64,000 nucleotides of DNA from Pusillimonas sp. MFBS29 (GTDB taxonomy: Bacteria > Pseudomonadota > Gammaproteobacteria > Burkholderiales > Burkholderiaceae_B). Position numbers and translations under genes: made by a program. The stretch is from the NCBI RefSeq assembly GCF_020687695.1, contig NZ_JAJEWL010000005.1:124001-188000 (forward strand). The letters are read 5' to 3'. The notes below the pieces were generated by a model. That model did no database searches and had not been told where the DNA came from. It saw only the letters and a program-made list of their open reading frames with translations. Positions 46,062 through 53,273 of this stretch are shown in pieces. Each line of letters starts with the position of its first letter. The first letter of the stretch is position 1.

Positions 46062-46658
46062 ATGGGATTTGAACAACTTGCCGCGCTGAAGCGCGAGCTG
46101 GTCGCGCAAGCTGAGCAGGAAAAGCGGAAAGCCCGCAAGCCCTCGCAAAACGGTCGTAAAACACCGCGTAAACCAACGCAGGAATCGCCTGTCGACCCGG
46201 TTGTCATCACTATTTCCCGCCTGCAGAAACAATTCCCCCAGGCTTTCCCCAAGAAGCCGGCAGCCAAGCTTCCCCTGAAGCTGGGCATACACAAAGACTT
46301 GTATGAACAGGCCGAAACCCTGAAGCTCACCAATGCCGAGATCAAGGAAGCCGTCAAGACCTGGTGCCAGGGCAGCCGCTACTGGGCCTGCATGACCGAA
46401 GGTGCTGCCCGATTGGATCTGAATGGCGAACCGGCCGGCGAAGTGACTGCTGCCGATGCCCAGCACGCTAAACAACTGGCCAACCGGCGCCGCGCCCATG
46501 CCATCCGGTCACGCAAGCAAGAGGCTGACAAAGCGAACACCGGTGAAGCTGCTGCCGACGAAACATCAACAGCGGCAGCATCGCCCGATTCAGCACCTGC
46601 AACGCCTGAATCACCCGCCGCACCCGACTCTGCAGATCAGGCAGCAAATACGCCGTAA
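46062..46658 (+). CDS. ProQ/FinO-domain RNA-binding protein
   Basis: A 198-residue RNA chaperone. A basic N-terminus (RKARKPSQNGRKTPRKP) precedes the ProQ domain at about 45-140 (LQKQFPQAFPKKPAAKLPLKLGIHKDL, seen as segments, and WCQGSRYWACMTEGAARLDLNG). The tail of about 55 residues is Ala/Pro/Asp-rich and disordered. Such proteins bind structured sRNAs and mRNAs. A -10 box TACAAT (46024-46029) supports the ATG at 46062. The 3' end overlaps the convergent LysE gene by 22 bp. Confidence 0.88.
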   Translation: MGFEQLAALKRELVAQAEQEKRKARKPSQNGRKTPRKPTQESPVDPVVITISRLQKQFPQAFPKKPAAKLPLKLGIHKDLYEQAETLKLTNAEIKEAVKTWCQGSRYWACMTEGAARLDLNGEPAGEVTAADAQHAKQLANRRRAHAIRSRKQEADKANTGEAAADETSTAAASPDSAPATPESPAAPDSADQAANTP

Positions 46659-47233
46659 AGCGAAGCCATCAGCAAGATCGCCATAATGATATTGAATCGT
46701 TGCACTGACTCCGGCCGGTGCAACAGGCGACGCACACCGCTGCCAAACAGTGTCCAGGCGCTGATGCTTGGGAAATTGACAAGCGACACCACCAGTGCGC
46801 CCAGCAGCAGGTTCCAATAGAAGTTTTCTTGCGGCATATAGGCCGCCACGATCCCGACAGCCATGATCCACGCTTTGGGGTTGACCCACTGGAAGGCTGC
46901 CGCCTGCATGAAGGTAAAAGGCTTGCCGCGTGCCTGACCGCTGTCTATTGCGCCGGCCCGCGCAATGCACCAGGCCAGATACAGCAGATACAAGGCGCCA
47001 ACATACTTGAGCGCCGTATAAAACATGGGAAAGGTCTCGAATACCGTGCCAAGTCCCGCACCGACCAGCAGCAACATGATCACCACACCTATCGTGATGC
47101 CCAGCATATGTGGCAGCGAACGGCGATAGCCAAACGTGGATCCCGACGCCGTCAGCATTACATTATTTGGACCGGGAGTAATGGAATTCACAAAAGTGAA
47201 GACGGCCAGGGACAGCAGCAAACTGGGGGTCAT
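46637..47233 (-). CDS. LysE-family amino-acid exporter
   Basis: A 198-residue membrane protein with six hydrophobic segments and the LysE/RhtB start FVNSITPGPNNVMLTASGSTFGYRR. These exporters remove amino acids or analogues from the cytoplasm. It is divergent from a MocR-type regulator gene 114 bp away, a common pairing in which the regulator controls the exporter. Its 3' end overlaps the ProQ gene. Confidence 0.92.
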   Translation of the reverse strand: MTPSLLLSLAVFTFVNSITPGPNNVMLTASGSTFGYRRSLPHMLGITIGVVIMLLLVGAGLGTVFETFPMFYTALKYVGALYLLYLAWCIARAGAIDSGQARGKPFTFMQAAAFQWVNPKAWIMAVGIVAAYMPQENFYWNLLLGALVVSLVNFPSISAWTLFGSGVRRLLHRPESVQRFNIIMAILLMASLYGVFAA

Positions 47234-47347
47234 AAGAAGTCTTTTTACAGGTTAACGCCAGACAAGTCTGAATCCTAACGCACCAAACCAGTACAGTACC
47301 TATACAATAGCCCGGTTCACCATCAAAACTGGCCTGGTCACTTCACC

Positions 47348-48796
47348 ATGACACTTCCTCAAAAACTTTCCACCTCCTGGCAGCCCATCAGGGCGTCCAG
47401 CATTTCACTGGTGGATCAACTGGTCGATCATCTTGGCACCCGCATCCGCAACCACGGCCTGCGCGCCGGGACACGGCTGCCATCGGTCAGGAGCATGGCC
47501 GACGAGTCCGGCCTGAGCCGTTTTACCGTGGTGCAGGCCTATGATCGATTAGTGGCGCAGGGCATCATACAGTCCAGGCGTGGTTCGGGCTTTTACGTCT
47601 CGCCGCCGGCGCCCAGCACCATACCCTCATCGGCCACCCGCCCCGGCCTGGAGCCAGACGCGGCTTTCGACACGGTATTTTTGCTGCGCAGCATGTTCCG
47701 TGAAGATGCATTGCCGAATTTTTCCGGCAGCGCCGGGCTTTTGCCGGCCTCATGGATGGATCACGAGATGGTGGCGACAGCCATACGTTCTGTAGGGCGC
47801 AGCATAAGCCGCAGCCTGGTCAGCTACGGTGTTCCCAAAGGCCTGAAAGCCCTGCGCCAGCAAATTTCCCTGACACTGCATGCCCAGGACGTGCCGGCCC
47901 ACCCCGACCTGCACCTGATGACTGTCGCCGGCGTCACTCATGGGCTGGACCTGATCTCGCGCACATTCATCAAGCCGGGCGATACGGTGCTGGTCGAAGA
48001 TCCGGGCTGGTTCCTGGTCTTTGGCCGCCTGGCTGCATTGGGCGCAAAAGTGATAGGCGTGCCCCGGCTGGCCGACGGACCGGATACACAGTCATTGGCT
48101 GCATTGGCCGAACAGCACCGGCCCAAGCTGTTCATAACCAATACCGCGGTGCATAATCCCACGGGCCATACCCTGTCTGCAGGGGTCGCTTACGAAATTC
48201 TGCGCATAGCCGAGCGCTTCAATTTTCTATTGGTGGAAGACGACACCTACGCTGACTTCCACCCAGGCGCACCGGTACGCCTGGCCGCCCTGGACCGTCT
48301 TAACCGGGTACTGCTGGTTGGCGGCTACTCCAAGACACTGGCGGCCAGCCTGCGGGTCGGCTATGTGGCCGGCGCACCCGCGCTGATCGATCGTCTTGTC
48401 GACACCAAGCTGCTGGGCGCACTGACCACGCCGGAACTGGGCGAGCATGTACTGCACCGCATACTTGCAGAAGGCCATTATCGACGTCATGTAGAACGCC
48501 TGCGCACACGCGTGGACCATGCCCGGGATCAATGCATCAAGATGCTGTTGCAGGCCGGCTGCGCTATCCCTCATGAACCCCACGCGGGCATGTTCGTATG
48601 GGCCGACTGCGGCATGGATACCGAGATGCTGGCCCGCAGGGCTGCGGCAGCCGGAGTGCTGTTTGCACCCGGCGTACTGTTCTCGCCCGTGCAGGCGCCC
48701 TCTTCCCGATTCCGGCTGGCCGTTTCCATGGTCGATGATTCCAAGGGATGGCAGACCCTGGAAGCTTTACTGAAGCAGGCAAACCACAGCATGTAG
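47348..48796 (+). CDS. MocR-type GntR regulator with aminotransferase domain
   Basis: A 482-residue protein. The N-terminal winged helix (LPSVRSMADESGLSRFTVVQAYDRL) is joined to a class I aminotransferase domain with the PLP-lysine region VGGYSKTLAASLRVGY and substrate-binding NTAVHNPTGHT. MocR proteins use PLP adducts to sense amino acids or vitamin B6. The intergenic region with the LysE gene holds TACAAT at 47303-47308 and a short GTACAGTAC palindrome at 47291-47299, possible promoter and operator. Confidence 0.92.
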   Translation: MTLPQKLSTSWQPIRASSISLVDQLVDHLGTRIRNHGLRAGTRLPSVRSMADESGLSRFTVVQAYDRLVAQGIIQSRRGSGFYVSPPAPSTIPSSATRPGLEPDAAFDTVFLLRSMFREDALPNFSGSAGLLPASWMDHEMVATAIRSVGRSISRSLVSYGVPKGLKALRQQISLTLHAQDVPAHPDLHLMTVAGVTHGLDLISRTFIKPGDTVLVEDPGWFLVFGRLAALGAKVIGVPRLADGPDTQSLAALAEQHRPKLFITNTAVHNPTGHTLSAGVAYEILRIAERFNFLLVEDDTYADFHPGAPVRLAALDRLNRVLLVGGYSKTLAASLRVGYVAGAPALIDRLVDTKLLGALTTPELGEHVLHRILAEGHYRRHVERLRTRVDHARDQCIKMLLQAGCAIPHEPHAGMFVWADCGMDTEMLARRAAAAGVLFAPGVLFSPVQAPSSRFRLAVSMVDDSKGWQTLEALLKQANHSM

Positions 48797-48824
48797 CCCG
48801 CACTTGTCGCCGGCACTGCCGCTG

Positions 48825-49031
48825 TCAGGCGACCTCAGGAACAGACTGCGCGTCGTACAAGGTATGGTTTACATCGCGCAGCTGCTGCCCCAGATACAGC
48901 GCGATTGCTCGCATGCCATACAAGCCGGCAGCAGCCTCGGCATCGCTGTTGTAATTGGTATTGGTGTTAACGTCGTAGGTGTAGATTTCACCGTTTTCAT
49001 CAACAATGAATTCTATGCCGGCAATGCCGAC
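48825..49031 (-). pseudogene. C-terminal remnant of an ATP-grasp (RimK-like) ligase gene
   Basis: An open stretch of about 68 codons with no start codon of its own translates to GIAGIEFIVDENGEIYTYDVNTNTNYN followed by DAEAAAGLYGMRAIALYLG. The IEFI and DVNTNTNYN segments match the metal-binding end of ATP-grasp glutamate-ligase-like proteins. An in-frame stop lies just upstream (49032-49034), the adjacent frame reads VVFESA, and beyond that the sequence turns very AT-rich. The N-terminal two-thirds or more of the gene is missing, so this is a broken gene. Confidence 0.75.
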
Positions 49032-49080
49032 TCAAAGACAACCGGCCCGGGACGGCTTACCCAGGTTGGGACCCAGCATA

Positions 49081-49140
49081 AGCAAAATCCATATAATTCA
49101 AAAAAACAACATAAATTTATATATAACTATACGAAATTAG
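49081..49140. other. AT-rich junction segment
   Basis: Only 11 of 60 bases are G or C, far below the surroundings. The segment separates the ATP-grasp remnant from the body of the M20 gene, whose stop codon lies inside it. I read it as a rearrangement scar; no hairpin or insertion-sequence end is visible. Confidence 0.5.
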
Positions 49141-50332
49141 CAGGATTCAGCCAGCGCAGCGCCAGTTGCACCCAGTAGCTGGCGCCTATGGGAATGAGCT
49201 CGTCATTGAAATCGTAGCTGGCGTTATGCAAGGTACAAGGCCCTTCGCCATGTCCTGGCAGGCGGTGATCGCCCTGCCCGTTACCTATCCACAGATAGCA
49301 GCCGGGCCGCTCTTTCAGCATCAGCGCAAAATCCTCGCCCGTCATGGCAGGCTGGACCGCATCATTAACATTATCGGGGCCGACCAGATCCTTAAGGACT
49401 TGTACGCTGAAGGCAGTTTCTTTCGGGTGATTGACAGTGGGCGGATACTTTCGGTCAAAGACAAACTCCGCAGTACAGCCATAGCCTGTACTGACGCTAT
49501 GCACCAGTTCGCGTATCCGTTGTTCGATGAGGTCCAGTGTTTCTTCGGTAAAGGTACGCACTGTACCGCGCAACTCGGCCGTATCTGGAATGACGTTATC
49601 GGCGGATCCTGCATGAATCTGCGTGATGCTCAGCACAGCCGGATCGTAGGGGTTGCGATTGCGGGTGACGATGCTTTGCAGTGCTTGCGTCAGGTTGGCG
49701 GCCGCCATAATGGGGTCAACCCCAAGGTGCGGCATGGCGGCATGAGCGCCTTTGCCGGTTATGCGTACCGTGAAATAGTTACTGGACGCCATGATGGGCC
49801 CGACGCAAACACCGAACTTGCCTGCAGGCAGGCCAGGCCAGTTATGCATGCCGAACACGGCATCCATGGGGAAGCGCGTAAACAAGCCATCTTCAATCAT
49901 GCGGCGAGCGCCCACCTGCCCCTCTTCGGCCGGCTGAAAAATCATATAGGCCACACCATCAAAATCACGGTGATGAGCCAGATAGCGCGCCGCGGCCAGC
50001 AACATCGCCGTATGGCCGTCATGGCCGCAAGCATGCATCTTTCCGGGGTAAGTGCTGGTGTGCTCAAAGGTATTGAGCTCTTGCATCGGCAATGCATCCA
50101 TATCGGCGCGCAAGCCTATCGACCGGCCATTGTCGGACTTGCCGCGTATGACCCCCACCACACCGGTTACGCCCAGCCCCCGGTGGACCTCAACCCCCCA
50201 TGACTCAAGCTGCTGCGCCACGATATCCGATGTTCTGTTCTCTTGATAGGCCAGCTCGGGATGCGCGTGCAAATCACGCCTGATGGCGGCCATTTCATCC
50301 TGCCAGCCCAAAATCGGTTCAACCAGCTTCAT
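49127..50332 (-). CDS. M20-family amidohydrolase (hippurate hydrolase-like)
   Basis: A 401-residue metal-dependent amidohydrolase. Metal and catalytic motifs include RRDLHAHPELAYQE, GLRADMDALPMQE, HACGHDGHTAMLLAAA, FQPAEEGQVGARRMIEDGLF and GMHNWPGLPAG. It should hydrolyse N-acyl amino acids or related amides. I use the ATG at 50332, where the family starts; the frame to 50527 is an extension into the next gene. The C-terminus ends inside an AT-rich segment, so the last residues may have been altered by a rearrangement. Confidence 0.91.
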   Translation of the reverse strand: MKLVEPILGWQDEMAAIRRDLHAHPELAYQENRTSDIVAQQLESWGVEVHRGLGVTGVVGVIRGKSDNGRSIGLRADMDALPMQELNTFEHTSTYPGKMHACGHDGHTAMLLAAARYLAHHRDFDGVAYMIFQPAEEGQVGARRMIEDGLFTRFPMDAVFGMHNWPGLPAGKFGVCVGPIMASSNYFTVRITGKGAHAAMPHLGVDPIMAAANLTQALQSIVTRNRNPYDPAVLSITQIHAGSADNVIPDTAELRGTVRTFTEETLDLIEQRIRELVHSVSTGYGCTAEFVFDRKYPPTVNHPKETAFSVQVLKDLVGPDNVNDAVQPAMTGEDFALMLKERPGCYLWIGNGQGDHRLPGHGEGPCTLHNASYDFNDELIPIGASYWVQLALRWLNPANFV

Positions 50333-50396
50333 ATTTGCACCCCGCCATATTAAGACCAGCCCAGTGTACTGCGTGCGACAGGGTGCAGGTTGCGTG

Positions 50397-50840
50397 CTAT
50401 TCGTCAACCAGGCCGCGATCCTGAAGCAGCTGCAGGCAATCGGGGCCTTCATCTTCGTCGCTGTCGAAAATATCAACGCCATCCAGCATATAGGCACGCA
50501 ATAGCGCATCGATGGCGCGATCGTCATTCAAGCGCAGCAGCGTCTTGCCCAACATATAGTGAATGAACGGATTGCCTTGCCCATCGGGGCAATTCAGCGC
50601 CGTGTACAAGGCATCCTTGGCCATTTCGTAGCTGGCGGACTGGTAATAGGCATCGCCCAATGAGGCGTACAGCCAGGTCGCCGCTTCCCAGTCCAACTGA
50701 GGTTCGGGCAGCAAAACCAGGGCCTGGCGCCAATTTTCTATGGCGCCCTCGAAGTCCTCATCATCAATGCATTCATTGCCCGCTTCCGACAGATTTTCTA
50801 TCTGCTCATAGATGTCGTCGGGAAGTTCTGTAGGTTCCAT
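50397..50840 (-). CDS. Small acidic TPR protein, candidate immunity protein 2
   Basis: A 147-residue acidic protein with tetratricopeptide-like helices (EAGNECIDDEDFEGAIENWRQAL and WLYASLGDAYYQSASYEMAKDALYTAL). No signal peptide, so it is cytoplasmic. AGGAC precedes the ATG at 50840; the longer frame to 51098 is an artefact over the upstream gene. It starts 7 bp after the sister TPR gene and is last in the T6SS operon. Position and acidity fit an immunity protein against the DUF4150-linked toxin, but this is inference. Confidence 0.8.
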   Translation of the reverse strand: MEPTELPDDIYEQIENLSEAGNECIDDEDFEGAIENWRQALVLLPEPQLDWEAATWLYASLGDAYYQSASYEMAKDALYTALNCPDGQGNPFIHYMLGKTLLRLNDDRAIDALLRAYMLDGVDIFDSDEDEGPDCLQLLQDRGLVDE

Positions 50841-50847
50841 GTTTGTC

Positions 50848-51297
50848 CTATTTGTTCGGCTTTTGGTTTTTAACCCTGTCAAGGTAGAAGGCCAGGTATT
50901 TGGGTTCCTCGCCCTGAAAGGGGCGAGTCTTGTATGCCTTGAACAGTCGCTGAAACAACTCGAAAGCCTGGTCCAGCTCGCCGGCCTCGTAGTGAACGGT
51001 GGCCGCGATGAACTCAATATACGGATCAGGCTCGGGGCCGTAGGCCTGGCGAGCCAGCGGCAACCATTCGGCCGCCTTGCCGGGCTGGCCGATATCACGA
51101 TAGAACTTGACCAGGTCGGCCGTCAGCGACTGCGCGTGATCATAAGACAGCTTGGGATCAGGTATGCAGTTCCAGCAAGCCAGCACATATTTTTCGGCCT
51201 GGTCAAAGTCGCCGGCTTCCTGGGCCTGCCGGCCCAGCGCCCCATACTCGTAAAGTTTTTCTTCAGCCCCGGAAGGCAACGGTAGAACGTCAGACAT
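50848..51297 (-). CDS. TPR-like protein, candidate immunity protein 1
   Basis: A 149-residue cytoplasmic helical-repeat protein (GRQAQEAGDFDQAEKYVLACWNCIP; ATVHYEAGELDQAFELFQRLFKAY). It is encoded 17 bp downstream of the toxin gene on the same strand, where the immunity gene is normally found. It shares the TPR-like layout with the next protein but not obvious close identity, so the two could be diverged duplicates or have different roles. No catalytic motif is seen. Confidence 0.82.
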   Translation of the reverse strand: MSDVLPLPSGAEEKLYEYGALGRQAQEAGDFDQAEKYVLACWNCIPDPKLSYDHAQSLTADLVKFYRDIGQPGKAAEWLPLARQAYGPEPDPYIEFIAATVHYEAGELDQAFELFQRLFKAYKTRPFQGEEPKYLAFYLDRVKNQKPNK

Positions 51298-51314
51298 GCA
51301 ATTTTCCTGGCCGC

Positions 51315-52184
51315 CTAGAAAAATGGCGGCAAATAGGTTTCCGTCAGTTTAGCGCCCGCCGAGCGGTTCAGGCTGAAGTGATCGAGTACGTAATTGTCTG
51401 ACTTCAGCATCCAGTCCCTGACCGTGCGGGATTTGGGGCCGGTAAACCGCCCGGTACTGTTCCACCAGGACACGGCATCGGTTTTATGCGCCATATCGGC
51501 ATCTTTCAAGGGATACCATTTATCGTTCGATGCCTTGAACTCAACATCGCCATTGGGCTTGTTCCGCAAAGTTTTGTCATCGCGCATACGCTGCTGGACT
51601 TCTTTTCCCGTGCGCGAGTTTTTCCCGGGCGTGCGGCCCATGTACTGATTACGCAGACTCTTGGGCTTGGCCGGCGCTGTCTTGGCTTGTTTTCCAGTTC
51701 TGGCGGCCTTGCCCGCATTGCCGGCGCCGCCAGAGCCGCCACGGCCTGAACCACCCGCACCGCCCTTGCCTTTCCCTGCGGCACCCCCGCCGCCACCCGC
51801 ACCCAGCAAAAGCACCTTGATCTGGCTAGGCACCACGCGCATGCCCAAGGCATTACACCGGTTTTGTACTGCCAGGCTGGTCAGACGCGTGGCTGGAATG
51901 CACTTGAACAATACATTCGGCACACACGTAATGTGACGCGACGGCCCCATGACCGATGGAGAGATCAGCCCCAGCGCCAGGCCGGGGTTGTCGCCATTGG
52001 TCATCGGTATGGTGGTCAGCAGGTTGTGCGCCGGCATGCCCATCAACAGAATATTCCAGGCGTTCGGAATGCCCATGGGGCCCAGGGCAAGATTGGGATA
52101 GGGTATGGGCAACAATGCCGGCGGCGTCTTGCAGATATCCGGAAATGCCAGGTCCAGCCCCATCAACTGACAGTTTGCAAACAT
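51315..52184 (-). CDS. T6SS effector: DUF4150 (PAAR-like) with C-terminal nuclease-like toxin domain
   Basis: A 289-residue three-part protein. Residues 1-125 are a DUF4150 PAAR-like domain expected to cap the VgrG spike. Residues 128-160 are a Gly/Ala/Lys linker. Residues 177-289 form a toxin-like domain (RNQYMGRTPGKNS, KWYPLKDADMAHKTDAVSWWN, LDHFSLNRSAGAKLTETYLPP) resembling HNH/Endo VII-type GH-E nucleases; His233, His269 and Glu282 are candidate catalytic residues. Neighbours are T6SS loading factors upstream and TPR immunity candidates downstream. The toxin family call is from memory and should be treated as tentative. Confidence 0.8.
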   Translation of the reverse strand: MFANCQLMGLDLAFPDICKTPPALLPIPYPNLALGPMGIPNAWNILLMGMPAHNLLTTIPMTNGDNPGLALGLISPSVMGPSRHITCVPNVLFKCIPATRLTSLAVQNRCNALGMRVVPSQIKVLLLGAGGGGGAAGKGKGGAGGSGRGGSGGAGNAGKAARTGKQAKTAPAKPKSLRNQYMGRTPGKNSRTGKEVQQRMRDDKTLRNKPNGDVEFKASNDKWYPLKDADMAHKTDAVSWWNSTGRFTGPKSRTVRDWMLKSDNYVLDHFSLNRSAGAKLTETYLPPFF

Positions 52185-52199
52185 GCGTATGGATTCCTT

Positions 52200-53273
52200 T
52201 CAGTGTCCGGCGCGCGGTGCCGTCGGGCGCCCGGCGGACCACTGCTCCGCCTCGAATAAAAGCGGATCGTTCTCCAGCAGGCCTGTCCTGTCACCCCAGC
52301 GGGTATCCGCCGTCAGGGCACGATGGAACTGCGTGCGCATGAAGCGACTGCCCCGAAAATCAGCCCGCGAAACATCCGCATAGGAAAAATCAGTGTATTC
52401 AAGCTGCGCATTCATGAACGACGTCCCCGCACAGCGCGTGCGATGCATGATGGCCTGCGTCAGATCGGCGCCGCTCAGGTCTGCCCCGTCAAGGCAGGCA
52501 TCGGCCCACAAGCTTTGCGTGAACTGGCCTGCCTGGCACTGGGCCTGCTGCAGGTCGGCATGCACGAACATGGCCCGCGACGCGCGCACATGGCTCAGCC
52601 TGGCGCCACGCATGAACGCGCCTTTGAAATTGGTTTGCTCCAGCAAGGCATCCTGGAAATCACAGCCCTCGAGCCGGCACTCGGTCAACTGGCAGCGCTG
52701 CAGCGTCTGGCCATGCAGATCCTGGCCAGACAAATCGATCTGCACGCACACCACGCCATCCCAGTACGCCTGGTCCAGCGCGATTTGGGTCATGTCACCG
52801 TACATATAAAGCGACTGCTCCTGCCGGGTCCCGCTCATGTCCGCCCTGCCCCACACGCAGTCTGTAAAGCTGGTCTGCTTCAACTGCGCACCGGCCAGGC
52901 AAATTCCCGACATGTCCGTGTTCACGAAATTGACCGACACCAGGCGCACCTGGCTCATGTCCACGTCTGTCGCCTGGCTTTCAGACCAGTTCATCTCTTG
53001 AACACTCGCCACCCGCATACTGGCGCCACTGGCATCGCAGCCGTGAAAGACGCATTGATCCAGTTGCGAGCCATCCCAGATCGTCCCCTGCAGCTGGCAC
53101 CGTATAAATTGACTGTCCCGCAAATCCAGACCACCCAGGTTTACGCCGCGCAAATCACAGCGCATGAAAATCGCACCGGCGTAATCTCCTGGTGTCAGAA
53201 CCAGCTGGCGCAAATCCAGGTCAGTCAGGGGTTCGCCACCCTTGATGCGCGCACGCAAAAGATCGGGTGTCAT
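52200..53273 (-). CDS. Pentapeptide-repeat protein (T6SS-associated)
   Basis: A 357-residue protein made almost wholly of pentapeptide repeats (A(D/N)LXX pattern, e.g. LDGADLSGADLTQAIMHR and DLRGVNLGGLDLRDSQF), predicting a right-handed quadrilateral beta-helix. The start overlaps the stop of the DUF2169-pentapeptide gene by 4 bp, and the DUF4150 effector follows after 15 bp. I infer a scaffold or adaptor that helps load the effector on VgrG; no enzymatic motif is present. Confidence 0.88.
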   Translation of the reverse strand: MTPDLLRARIKGGEPLTDLDLRQLVLTPGDYAGAIFMRCDLRGVNLGGLDLRDSQFIRCQLQGTIWDGSQLDQCVFHGCDASGASMRVASVQEMNWSESQATDVDMSQVRLVSVNFVNTDMSGICLAGAQLKQTSFTDCVWGRADMSGTRQEQSLYMYGDMTQIALDQAYWDGVVCVQIDLSGQDLHGQTLQRCQLTECRLEGCDFQDALLEQTNFKGAFMRGARLSHVRASRAMFVHADLQQAQCQAGQFTQSLWADACLDGADLSGADLTQAIMHRTRCAGTSFMNAQLEYTDFSYADVSRADFRGSRFMRTQFHRALTADTRWGDRTGLLENDPLLFEAEQWSAGRPTAPRAGH

